Assembly (NCBI GenBank): GCA_003427395.1
Contig: BFEA01000488.1
Location: forward strand, 355,123-375,349
Direction of reading: 5' to 3'
DNA length: 20,227 bases
Source: Chara braunii
Lineage: Eukaryota; Streptophyta; Charophyceae; Charales; Characeae
The notes under the pieces were generated by a model. The model saw only the letters and a list, made by a program, of their open reading frames with translations, had not been told where the DNA came from and made no database searches. Numbering within the stretch: position 1 is the first letter of the stretch; each line of letters starts with the position of its first letter. A program made the position numbers and the translations under genes. Below are positions 9,260-16,902 of the stretch, in pieces.

Positions 9260-9966
9260 TTTTGCAGGTCACCCAGCTGATGGGAATGGGCTTCCCACCT
9301 TTCACGGGCTAGTGCCGTTAGCCATAATTTTGTGCTGATTGCCAACCCCTGAGAGTTGCGGCACCATGCAAGGCGCGTTGGAGAAAAACGGCTGCGAAAC
9401 GTACTGGTGGTTTAAATTTCCCGAGTTGCATGCCTTGTTGCTTTATAACCCACTTCCACGACCCCCCATCCCCAGTCCCTCGTTTCCACCCTTTCACTCC
9501 CCCACGCCTCCCACTGCCTCTGGAACCCCTGCGCAGAAGAATTGGTGCAGGTGGCTGTAGAAATCTGATGCAGTACTTGGCCCATACATCGGGCCGTGGG
9601 GGCCCTCACGTGAATGCGTCATGACTTTCGGGGCTGGGCTGCCGTTGGTAAATCTCATCAATGGACTTTGTTGCATTTACTACATCCGAAGGTCGCGGTG
9701 AGAAGCCCGCGGTCAATGTATGGGCCAGGTACTGGTTGTTTACCTACCACTACGCTCGGCTGTTTGTCCGGGCGCCGGGGCACCCAACTTGGGCCCTTGG
9801 GGCCAGATACTTGCCCGGGTGCATGGCCGGACATGAACCTCGGGCAGGGTTCTGGGCAGCCCGAGCGCCGAAAGAACTAATACAAAAAAAATAAAAAAAA
9901 AATTCAAGAAAAAGCATATTATGTTGTGTACAATTGCAATACAAACAACCTGTTAGGTGGTCAAAG

Positions 9967-9969
<3 letters not shown>
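9260..9969. other. Gene-free stretch, no recognised feature
   Basis: I see no supported gene here. Open frames on the plus strand (for example 9614-9880) overlap other open frames on both strands and have no recognisable domain. The word GTACTGGTGGTT occurs at 9401 (and at 9193) and is shared with the tandem array at 10331-10710. Confidence 0.45.
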
Positions 9970-10005
<36 letters not shown>

Positions 10006-10095
10006 NNNNNNNNNNNNNNNNNNGTCATCCTATTTATTCGGAATTCTCATAGGTGCTACTGTTTTATTCTTTTTTTTTTTTTTTTTTTTTTTTTT
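9970..10095. other. Assembly gap of 18 N between A and T homopolymers
   Basis: A 36-base A run (9970-10005) leads directly into 18 N (10006-10023). A 26-base T run (10070-10095) follows 46 bp later. The gap is probably a homopolymer-induced contig break. The true distance and any sequence between are unknown. Confidence 0.95.
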
Positions 10096-10111
10096 CCCCT
10101 AATTTCTACCT

Positions 10112-10155
10112 TAGGTAAGTAGGTAGGATAAGTAGGTAGGACGGTAGGCAGGAAG
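10112..10155. repeat. GTAG/GGAA-rich microsatellite-like stretch
   Basis: AGGTAAGTAGGTAGG and related words repeat imperfectly with a 4-bp period. Confidence 0.7.
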
Positions 10156-10330
10156 GAAATGCGCCTGCGTCTGGTCTACGTGACGGCCTGTATACATGCC
10201 GTGACGGTCCTGGTCGGGACGTACGGGCCGAATACAACCTTCCGGTTTGAACCACCTCTAGATGAGAAAGGTGCACCCACGGGTGCATGCCTGGGTTGGT
10301 GGCTTAAGGAAGGAAGCAGAACTGTGGGAA

Positions 10331-10710
10331 AATGTACTGTTGCGCAGAGGCCCACAGAGGACGAAGGAAGGGTCTCATATAGCAGTGGGTTAAGGAAGGG
10401 AGGGATACCTTGGGACGATTTGGGACAATTTACTGGTGCACAGAGGCTCACAGAGGACGAAGGAAGGTTCCCTCCCATGTACCGGTGGTTCAACGAAGGA
10501 AGGAAACGAAGGGACAATTTGCCGGACAATTGGAGACAATGTACTGGTGCGCAGAGGCCCCCAGAGGACAAAGCAAGGGTCTCATTTATACATGAATTCC
10601 TGGTACTAAGATTCAGAGGTGCCCGGAGGTCCATAGAGGACGAAGGAAGGGTCCCACCATGTACTGGTGGTTTACGCAAGGGAGGGACACATTGGGACAA
10701 TTTGAGACAA
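10331..10710 (+). repeat. Tandem array of about 100 bp units with an open frame
   Basis: Four imperfect units carry GCAGAGGCCCACAGAGGACGA-like cores, followed by a TGTACYGGTGGTT and GGGACAATTTG segment. The offsets between equivalent positions are 96, 111 and 72 bp. All are multiples of three, so one plus-strand frame (10159-10803, 214 codons) stays open and repeats a peptide like GAQRPTEDEGRV at residues 61, 93, 130 and 154. The minus strand is also open over 10176-10700, and the plus frame runs into a foldback element at its end. A real protein is therefore possible but doubtful. There is no signal peptide or known domain. Confidence 0.8.
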
Positions 10711-10746
10711 TTTGGTAAATTTGATGCTCGTAGACTGTCGGTCTTT

Positions 10747-10838
10747 CACCCAAATAGAACGCCCGGGCATTATAGCTTGTATTTGGGCCAATTTTCACTG
10801 TAAATACACTGATAATGACCGGGAATTCTATTCGGGCG
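10747..10838 (-). mobile_element. Foldback element copy (inverted orientation)
   Basis: The left arm CACCCAAATAGAACGCCCGG (10747 on, 28 nt) pairs with 10810-10838, whose complement reads CGCCCGAATAGAATTCCCGG, with about six mismatches. Read on the minus strand, the inner part resembles the centre of the copies at 12726 and 12967 (TGG-CCCAAATACA). It has no coding capacity. Confidence 0.75.
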
Positions 10839-10939
10839 CAGATGGTACTAGTGCAATCATTGAGATTAGTTACATCCATTCTTACGTAGAGTTTAGCACG
10901 AAGCCAGTGTAGTTTAAAAACCACCAGCACATAACCCCC

Positions 10940-11111
10940 GGGGCTAAGTCCCACTACCAGCGTTGAGCTACCTCAACGCCTGAATCTGGGCGCTTTTGCA
11001 GAGATGCGCAGAAATGGTGTTGAGTTTCCTAAACTGCACATCTCCACAAACACGTCCAGGTCCAGATTTAGGCGTTGAGGTAGCTCAACGCTGCTAGTGG
11101 GACTTGGCCCC
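10940..11111. mobile_element. Inverted-repeat element with 50-bp arms
   Basis: Arms at 10940-10989 and 11062-11111 are reverse complements with three mismatches in 50. The spacer is 72 bp. Each arm also contains its own palindrome (CGTTGAG-CTAC-CTCAACG). Inside the spacer, GAGATGCGCAG and CTGCACATCTC extend the pairing. It is non-coding. A MITE or foldback transposon, or a hairpin transcript source, are possible. No target duplication is clear. Confidence 0.88.
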
Positions 11112-11121
11112 CGCAACTCTA

Positions 11122-11191
11122 AGTTGAGAATGACAGCTGAGCCTCTCCGGAAAAAGAGTTGAGAATGACAGCTGAGCCTCTCCGGAAAAAA
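11122..11191. repeat. 35-bp direct tandem duplication
   Basis: AGTTGAGAATGACAGCTGAG begins two adjacent 35-bp copies (11122-11156 and 11157-11191) that are essentially identical. Confidence 0.95.
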
Positions 11192-11429
11192 ATCGGAGGC
11201 TCGGGGGGCAACGGGACCAAAATGGCTGGCAGCGCCAGCAAAATCAAATGTCATGCAGGCGTTTGGGCAAAGCTTGCCGTGCGGTGGGCATCCGGCCCGT
11301 ACAAAAGAGGCCCTGATGCACCGGTGCAAGGACTGTGTAGCGGAGCAAGGGCCGCATTTTATTCCCAAAAAAAACAGTACTAGCTACCAATAACTGACAA
11401 AGATTGTGAAGAGGATAAGTCAGAATGTA

Positions 11430-11540
11430 CTACCTTCTTCCCCCGAATGCAACGTACGGTCGTTATAGCTGTATCTAGACTGAAAGATGCGTCAAATACA
11501 GCTATAATGACCGTACGTTGTATTCGGGGGAAGAAGGTAG
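11430..11540. mobile_element. Best-preserved foldback element copy
   Basis: A 45-nt left arm (11430-11474) pairs with 11496-11540 with two mismatches around a 21-nt loop. The outer arm CTTCCCCCGAATGCAACG corresponds to CTTCACCCGAATAGAATG in the copies at 12726 and 12967, and GGTCGTTATAGC corresponds to GGTCATTATAGC. The near-perfect 45-bp stem suggests recent activity or selection for pairing, and its size is also compatible with a small-RNA precursor. Confidence 0.9.
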
Positions 11541-11573
11541 CTGTTGGAGCCCTCACACCCTGTCAGTGATTAA

Positions 11574-11632
11574 AGAAACAAACAAAAAAAAAAAAGAGAC
11601 GGAAAAAAAAAGAAAAAAGAAAAGAAAAAGAA
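11574..11632. repeat. A/G-rich low-complexity tract
   Basis: Runs of A broken by single G bases. No structure beyond purine bias is seen. Confidence 0.9.
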
Positions 11633-11756
11633 TGTAGGCGTCATTGCCGGGAACTAATTATGTATCTATTCTTAGACTATTAGCGTCCGACTCATCGTTG
11701 TCATCATCATGGCTCATCGTATCACTTCAAGTTGATGAAGGCAGCACACATTGCCA

Positions 11757-11843
11757 AAACCCAAAACCCTAAACCCTAAACCATAAGTCCTTAACCCTTA
11801 ACCCCAAACCCTAAACCCTAAGCCCTTAACCCAAAACCCTAAA
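11757..11843. repeat. Degenerate interstitial telomere-like repeats
   Basis: CCCTAAA and variants (AACCCTAAACCCTAAACC, CCTTAACCC) recur over about 87 bp. CCCTAAA/TTTAGGG is the common plant telomere unit. The imperfect spacing and internal position point to an interstitial remnant, not a chromosome end. Confidence 0.88.
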
Positions 11844-12149
11844 GGGCTTTAAACTGTAAAGCAGTGGCCAGTGGCCACAGTGACTGGGGTTAAAACACAA
11901 CTACCTTTTCCAGGCCAAGTTCAGTTTGGAAAATGTGGAATTCAGGGTTCGTACGATGAACAGTCGTCGTTGGCCAGAACAGCTCGCGAGGAAAGCGAAA
12001 AGAAGGAGAAGGAAAAAAAGCCACACTGGTGCCTCGGCAAAGCTAGCTTAGTGCACAGTTATTTTCCGCCTTGGCAAAAGGACGCTTGTCAATGAAGGTT
12101 GTGGTGATTTCAATGGGCGACCGAATGGGAACTAGAACTTGGACTATGT

Positions 12150-12701
12150 ACAGGATGGACGCTGCTCAGGCTGGGAAGTGTGAAACCACTTGAGCTGTCA
12201 TGGGAGGGATTAATGGGAAGAAGAAAAAGAAGAAGAAGAAGAAGATGGAGTTTGTACAGAATGCAAGCACCACTATCACTGGAAGGGGGTTCTCCTGAAA
12301 AAAAGAAAAAAAGAAAAAGGCTGCCAAGTGGGAAACCACTGTGTCCTTGCACCTTTCATGTCCTTTCATGGGGGGGATGAATGGGAACAAGAAAATGGAC
12401 TGTGTACAGGTTGCAGGCTGCCAAGTGTGAAACCACTTTGTCCATTCATAGGAGGGACTAATGGGAAGAAGAAGATGGACTGTCTACAGGATGCAGGCTG
12501 CCAAGTTCGAACTTTCAAATTGAAGCCATATTTTTTCCCCTTTGTGAAGAATGAATCGGAACAAGAAGTTGGGACATGTTCCAAACCACTTTGTCATTTC
12601 ATAGGACGGATGAATGGGAACACAAACATGGACTCTGTACAGGATGCAAGCTGCCAAGTAAAGAAAAAAACAAAACATTGTGTCCTTTCATGGGAGGATA
12701 A
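12150..12701. repeat. 80-bp tandem array with insertions, five units
   Basis: Units start with ACAGGATGCAGGCTGCCAAG or variants at 12150, 12256, 12406, 12486 and 12639. They continue with GTGAAACCACTTTGTCCTTT, CATRGGAGGGA, TGAATGGGAACAAGAA and ATGGACTGTGT. The clean unit (12406-12485) is 80 bp. Others are 106, 150 and 153 bp because of added A/G-rich or unrelated inserts. Open frames over the array differ between units and are not believed. Confidence 0.9.
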
Positions 12702-12725
12702 CCTTAACTGCACTAACTCAACCGT

Positions 12726-12919
12726 CTTCACCCGAATAGAATGCGCCTGGTCATATATCAAATGTATGTGGACCAAAAGTGGCCCCAAATACAGATAAAA
12801 CGACCACGATGGGGCATTCTATTCGGGTGAAGGCCTGGTCATTATCAAATGAATGTGGACCAAAAGTTGCCCCAAATACAGATAAAATGACCACCGTGCG
12901 TTCTATTCGGGTGAATGCC
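12726..12919 (+). mobile_element. Foldback element copy plus partial tandem copy
   Basis: CTTCACCCGAATAGAATGC (12726-12744) is perfectly complementary to the segment ending at 12832. The inner GTGGACCAAAAGTGGCCCCA then occurs again at about 12855, with the right arm TTCTATTCGGGTGAA repeated at 12901-12915. Units 12748-12834 and 12835-12919 are therefore tandem partial copies with a period of about 87 bp. Confidence 0.85.
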
Positions 12920-12966
12920 AATAGCGTGAACTAGCACCACAATTCTAACTACACGGACTCTACCGA

Positions 12967-13123
12967 CTTCACCCGAATAAAACATAGCCGGTCATTATAG
13001 CTTCTGTACCTGGACTGACAGCTGCCCCAAATGCAGGTTTATTGCCTGGTCATAGGCGGAGACGATACATACGGCTGAAGGTGATTATAGGTGTACCTGG
13101 ACTGACAGCTTCCCCAAATGCAG
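12967..13123 (+). mobile_element. Foldback element copy with 87-bp internal duplication
   Basis: CTTCACCCGAATAAAACATA starts the copy. The core TGTACCTGGACTGACAGC to CCCCAAATGCAG occurs at 13005-13037 and again at 13092-13123. The expected right arm (TTCTATTCGGGTGAAG) is absent. A short hairpin (GCAGATAT / ATATCTGC) follows at 13121-13142. Confidence 0.7.
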
Positions 13124-13142
13124 ATATAAGACTACATATCTG

Positions 13143-13511
13143 CAGGGGCCCGACTGATGTTCGGTCTGACTCAAGAGGACATATTAACTTTTGGTGTCAT
13201 CCGGAGAGCGTTAAACTACCGTCTTGAAGTTCCCTCAAACACAATGCAAATGTATACAAGCTATCTTTCTAGTATGATACAGTCAATATAACTCTGTGTT
13301 ATGTTTAGTAGCAGAAGCTGGGTAAGAGAGAGTTAGGGTCCCTCAGGTTTTCCTTGAATGTACCGTAGTAATGATCATCGTGAAAGTTATGGGTATCCCA
13401 AAAGTGCATTTTTTTCTTCGCAAGTTCAACAGAGGGTCCACAGTAGCTAGACTAAGTATGGGTTTCCCAAAAGAGCGGCTGACTCAGAGGTGTGTGTGTT
13501 GCTCTTGTTAT
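13143..13511. other. Gene-free stretch, nothing recognised
   Basis: No gene, clear repeat or RNA is seen. Open frames are short, and one (13371-13769) runs into the inverted-repeat element to the right. Confidence 0.45.
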
Positions 13512-13930
13512 GTTTTTGGAAAAAAATTCGATTATGCCCTTGAAGGTTTGATTGATTTGCCGTATGCCCCTCCGACGGCCGACGTACACTGTCGTGCACC
13601 CTCGAGTGGCGCCTGTCGACTTTCCTACAGGCCCTTGTCTGTGAGGGGTGCAACTTTCCAGCATGCCCTTGTGGCCGCCGGTGGCACTCTTTCCCCTGGC
13701 CCTGGGAGGAGAGCTACCGGGGCATACTGGAAATTTGGAACCGGTACCGGTGGCCTGGTGGGGGCATAATTGCGAACATAATTCAGGCCCAGACGACACC
13801 AGGGGGTTTTTCGGAAACTTCAATCGCTGTCAGAGGGGCGCGACAGGGTAAGTTGGTCATCAGAGGGGCACACCGCAAAATTCGGCACAAATAAATCGAA
13901 CGTTCAGGGGCATATCGAAAACTTTCCCCT
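13512..13930. mobile_element. Diverged inverted-repeat element, MITE-like
   Basis: The left end, GGAAAAAAATTCGATTATGC and onward (about 13517-13560), resembles the reverse complement of the right end near 13880-13930 (GGAAAGTTTTCGATATGCCC then TGAACGTTCGATTTATT). Inside, TGCCCCTCYGA-like words recur in both halves in opposite orientation. The similarity is patchy, with several indels, so limits are approximate and no target duplication is clear. Confidence 0.5.
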
Positions 13931-14138
13931 TCTTTTTTTTTTTGAATAAAGAGACCGTAACATCTTTCATAATTACAGAATTTAAGAACAGGACGGCGGG
14001 GACGTCACAAGTGACAATTCTACCCGCGGACCCCGGAATGCTGAGAGCATTACTCAGCTTCGCTTACAGCTGTCACTGCCTGTCAGGAAGGCTGAAGAAC
14101 AGATGACATCCACATCCACATCCAATATCAAAGTTGCA

Positions 14139-14143
14139 ACACA

Positions 14144-14178
<35 letters not shown>

Positions 14179-14235
14179 AAACCGTTGCAACAAAGACCAC
14201 TCCAACATCCAACTCAGCAGAGTCAGCACCGTGTG

Positions 14236-14283
<48 letters not shown>

Positions 14284-14284
14284 T
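14139..14284. repeat. Mirrored AC/A and T/GT microsatellites
   Basis: An (AC)9 tract (14139-14156) leads into 25 A. After a 49-bp spacer, (GT)10, 21 T and (GT)7 follow (14231-14284). The A and T runs, with the flanking AC and GT runs, are complementary in order and could form a hairpin. Confidence 0.9.
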
Positions 14285-14365
14285 ATTGTGTAACTCAGCA
14301 CCATATTTCCTTCTAAAACAGCAATTTCGTTAAAAGTTAAACGGACATATTTTATTTTTTGAAGG

Positions 14366-14617
14366 AAATTGAAACCTTATAAATTGGCCCGATTTAGGTC
14401 GATATTTTAAGCTCCTGAGGAAAACTCCATGATTACCCCTGGATGCCAGCTAAATCCAGATACATCCAGGGGGTACGGCTTTCTCAGAAGGCCATACCCC
14501 CTGGACTCCAGCTAAGTCCAACGTACATCCAGCAGGGGTCTGGCGTTCTAAGGACGCCGGACCCTCAACAGCTTAAAATTTCCACCTAAATCTGTGCAAT
14601 TTATGACGGTTCAATTT
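14366..14617. mobile_element. MITE-like element with about 40-bp inverted ends and inner hairpins
   Basis: The left end AAATTGAAACCTTATAAATT and then GATTTAGGTCGATATTTTAAGCT matches the complement of the right end (AAATTGAACCGTCATAAATT then GATTTAGGTGGAAATTTTAAGCT). The inside holds two related blocks starting CCCTGGATGCCAGCTAAATC and CCCTGGACTCCAGCTAAGTC. It also holds hairpins GGGTACGGC/GGCCATACCC and GGTCTGGCGT/ACGCCGGACC. There is no coding frame. No target duplication could be fixed because the flanks are A/T-rich. Confidence 0.78.
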
Positions 14618-14720
14618 TGCCCAGCTGATTAACACCTAGGCTGACCTAGCCAACTCTACAGTACCCTCTAACCAAGCACATGTGTTGCTATTTGTAATGA
14701 ACTAAAAAAAAATTGAAAAA

Positions 14721-14814
14721 CAAAAGAAAACAAAAGAGAACAAAAGAGAACAAAAGAAAACAAAAGAAAACAAAAGAAAACAAAAGAAAACAAAAGAAAA
14801 CAAAAGAAAACAAA
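14721..14814. repeat. 10-bp tandem repeat (CAAAAGAAAA)
   Basis: Nine consecutive 10-bp units, two of them with a GAGAA variant, then a decayed end. Confidence 0.95.
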
Positions 14815-14963
14815 CGAATTAAAATAAAACTAAATAAAATAAAAGAAGATAATTATATTCAAAAACACAGCGCATCTGCGCGCCCATTCAACCAGGTCTG
14901 CTTAATTGGAGTCACTGTAAGATGAGACTGTGAAGCAGGATTAAATAGCTAGAATTCTTTACA

Positions 14964-15014
14964 CCCTTCTCCCCCCCTTCTCCCCCCCACCTCCCTCTCC
15001 CCCCCTCCCCCCCC
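14964..15014. repeat. Polypyrimidine C-run tract
   Basis: The tract contains at least four runs of four or more C. The minus strand therefore has G runs able to form a G-quadruplex and the plus strand could form an i-motif. It is next to no supported gene. Confidence 0.85.
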
Positions 15015-15267
15015 AAAAAACACAGAAGCTAGAAGCGCAGTTGCAAGATTAAACTGTACAGTATTCCGCTAATACGCAATGCACAGAATGGTTGACAGTA
15101 GACTCGATCATACTGTTTTTCACTAACTGTTAACTTTTACCCCTGCCCTCTGGTAGCAACTGTCGACACTTACCGCGTAGCCATTCCCTATAATGGCAGA
15201 GAACACTTAACCTTGGTTAAACTTGACGGTCAGGGACTACGCCAGGCTTACCTTCAAGTTGTGGCAC

Positions 15268-15660
15268 TTATCAACCTGGTTTACCTTCCGACTCTTCGCC
15301 TGGTTTACCTTCTGACACCTGACACCTAACACCTAACCTGGTTTACCACCATTGTGCAGAAGGTGTGACACTTATTAACCCGGTTTACCTTCTGACACCT
15401 AACCTGGTTTACCTTCCGACTCTTAGCCTGGTTTACCTTCTGGCACCTAACCTGGTTTACCACCACTGTACAGAAGCCGTGACACGTGTGACGTANCTTC
15501 CGACTCTTAGCCTGGTTTACCTTCTGGCACCTAACCTGGTTTACCACCACTGTACAGAAGCCGTGACACGTGTGACGTATCCTGGTTTACCTTCTGTCAC
15601 TTCTGACACTTATTAACCTGGTTAACCTTCTGACACCGAACCTGGTTTACCACCATTTTG
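15268..15660. repeat. Tandem array of CCTGGTTTACC units with one N
   Basis: CCTGGTTTACC followed by TTCYGACTCTTAG, TTCTGACACCTAA or ACCACTGTGCAGAAG occurs about a dozen times with a period near 25 bp and a higher-order arrangement. A single N lies at 15496. The segments on both sides (15413-15495 and 15497-15579) are identical over 83 bp. That copy is likely a scaffolding duplication, so the unit count is inflated. Confidence 0.88.
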
Positions 15661-15669
15661 CAGAAGGTG

Positions 15670-16500
15670 GTACAGTACAGTAACTGCTGCCCATATTAAA
15701 ATTGTATATGAAAAGGAGGGCTTCTGGGGAAGTTCAGGAATCATCAAAAGGGATATAGATCAAAATTTCAATCCGAGTTGCACAGGCTTACTGAATTACC
15801 CTCCGAAGCATGGGAAACTCGAATTGTTGCACATTTACTGAGTTTCGAGATTGTCACACTGTCACACAGTCACAGTGAAACATGAAACAGAGGCAGACTC
15901 TGCATGCGACAGGGCATGGACCACGTGGTACATTGACATTATAATGATTAAGCAAATATTTAAAATCACAACAAATGATTTAATAATTATTCCAGTGTCG
16001 CTGCGGTGGACACTGAAGGATCTCATTTTTTTAGCAAAACTAACAGATGATGATGGAATATTAAAAAAAAAAAAAAAAAAGGACGTTCTACCGTCTACGT
16101 AATGCTTTGCATCCACAATTACAATACAAAAATAATTGCCTTGTGTATTCAAGTTAAGTTAGTTAACAAGTACCTCACGCCAGGAAACACAGCTACTACG
16201 GTCAGTATTGCTGCATGCATGTGGACCAATATTTAGGCTCTATACAGAAAAAAAAAAAAAAATGTTACAGACCTTCGCTGAGTTCGCTCCCTGGCATTAA
16301 CCACCACGCAGTCGGCTCAAATTCAACCCTACCCCGCGCTCTACCAGTTCTTCCCAGGTTACCCCTAGACCCATTTGTCACAAACTGGAAACACCATCCC
16401 CTGTGACCTTCCTTTTTTTTTTTTTTAAGCTTCCACAACATGGAACGAGAAGGGGCAAATTTGAAATTTCAGATAACTAATGCTTTCCGCATCATGCAGG
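15670..16500. other. Gene-free stretch with A runs
   Basis: No gene is supported. A run of 18 A lies near 16063-16080, a shorter A run near 16248-16262 and a T run near 16411-16425. The rest shows no repeat or RNA that I recognise. Confidence 0.45.
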
Positions 16501-16507
16501 ATCAGCC

Positions 16508-16594
16508 AGAAAGCAGGCCTGTCGTTAAAAAAAAAAAAGAAAAAAAAAGAAAAAAGAAAAAAAAAAGAAAAAAGAAAAAAAGAAAGCAGGCCTG
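16508..16594. mobile_element. Poly(A) insert flanked by a 14-bp direct repeat
   Basis: AGAAAGCAGGCCTG occurs at 16508-16521 and 16581-16594. Between them lie only TCGTT and an A-rich tract with scattered G. This fits a severely 5'-truncated retroposed copy inserted by target-primed reverse transcription, leaving a tail and a target-site duplication. Confidence 0.65.
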
Positions 16595-16628
16595 CTCCTG
16601 GTCAGCTTTATTTGATGCTAAGCGGTTT

Positions 16629-16804
16629 AAAGAAGGGAGACTAAAATGTCTTTGTTAAACCCAAAGACTGCAGCTGGTTAAGTATACATTATTCCGGGAG
16701 TGATGAGTTAACCCGGCCGGCGTACCCATATAATGCCGGAAAAAATCCGTGTGACTGTCTGACGAAAACTAAAAAAAAAAGAAAAAAAGAAGGGAGATTA
16801 AAAT
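16629..16804 (+). mobile_element. Candidate SINE or retroposed copy with 19-bp target duplication
   Basis: AAAGAAGGGAGACTAAAAT (16629-16647) is repeated with one mismatch at 16786-16804. The sequence between them is about 138 bp and ends in an A-rich tail directly before the second copy, the usual layout of a retroposon. CTGCAGCTGGTTAAG near 16668 resembles a Pol III A box, but I see no convincing B box. The source RNA is unknown. Confidence 0.55.
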
Positions 16805-16811
16805 CTGGCCC

Positions 16812-16839
<28 letters not shown>
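16812..16839. repeat. 28-base A run
   Basis: An uninterrupted A run about 65 bp beyond the stop codon of the receptor kinase gene. Confidence 0.95.
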
Positions 16840-16843
<4 letters not shown>

Positions 16844-16902
16844 CTGCCAGTCCGATGAGTCTCATGCCAGCATGGTTGTTTCAGCTGCAATAAATATAAT
16901 TA

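Noticed and set aside
10973-11383. Open frames across the inverted repeat on both strands
   Set aside because: They traverse palindromic non-coding sequence and a 35-bp tandem duplication without a domain.
12110-12798. Several open frames over the 80-bp array
   Set aside because: Each frame covers different units and unit lengths (106, 150, 80, 153) do not keep phase.
15326-15616. Repetitive peptides such as VNQVRCQ across the CCTGGTTTACC array
   Set aside because: They arise from a short-period repeat with an N and a probable false duplication. No start, domain or stable frame supports a protein.
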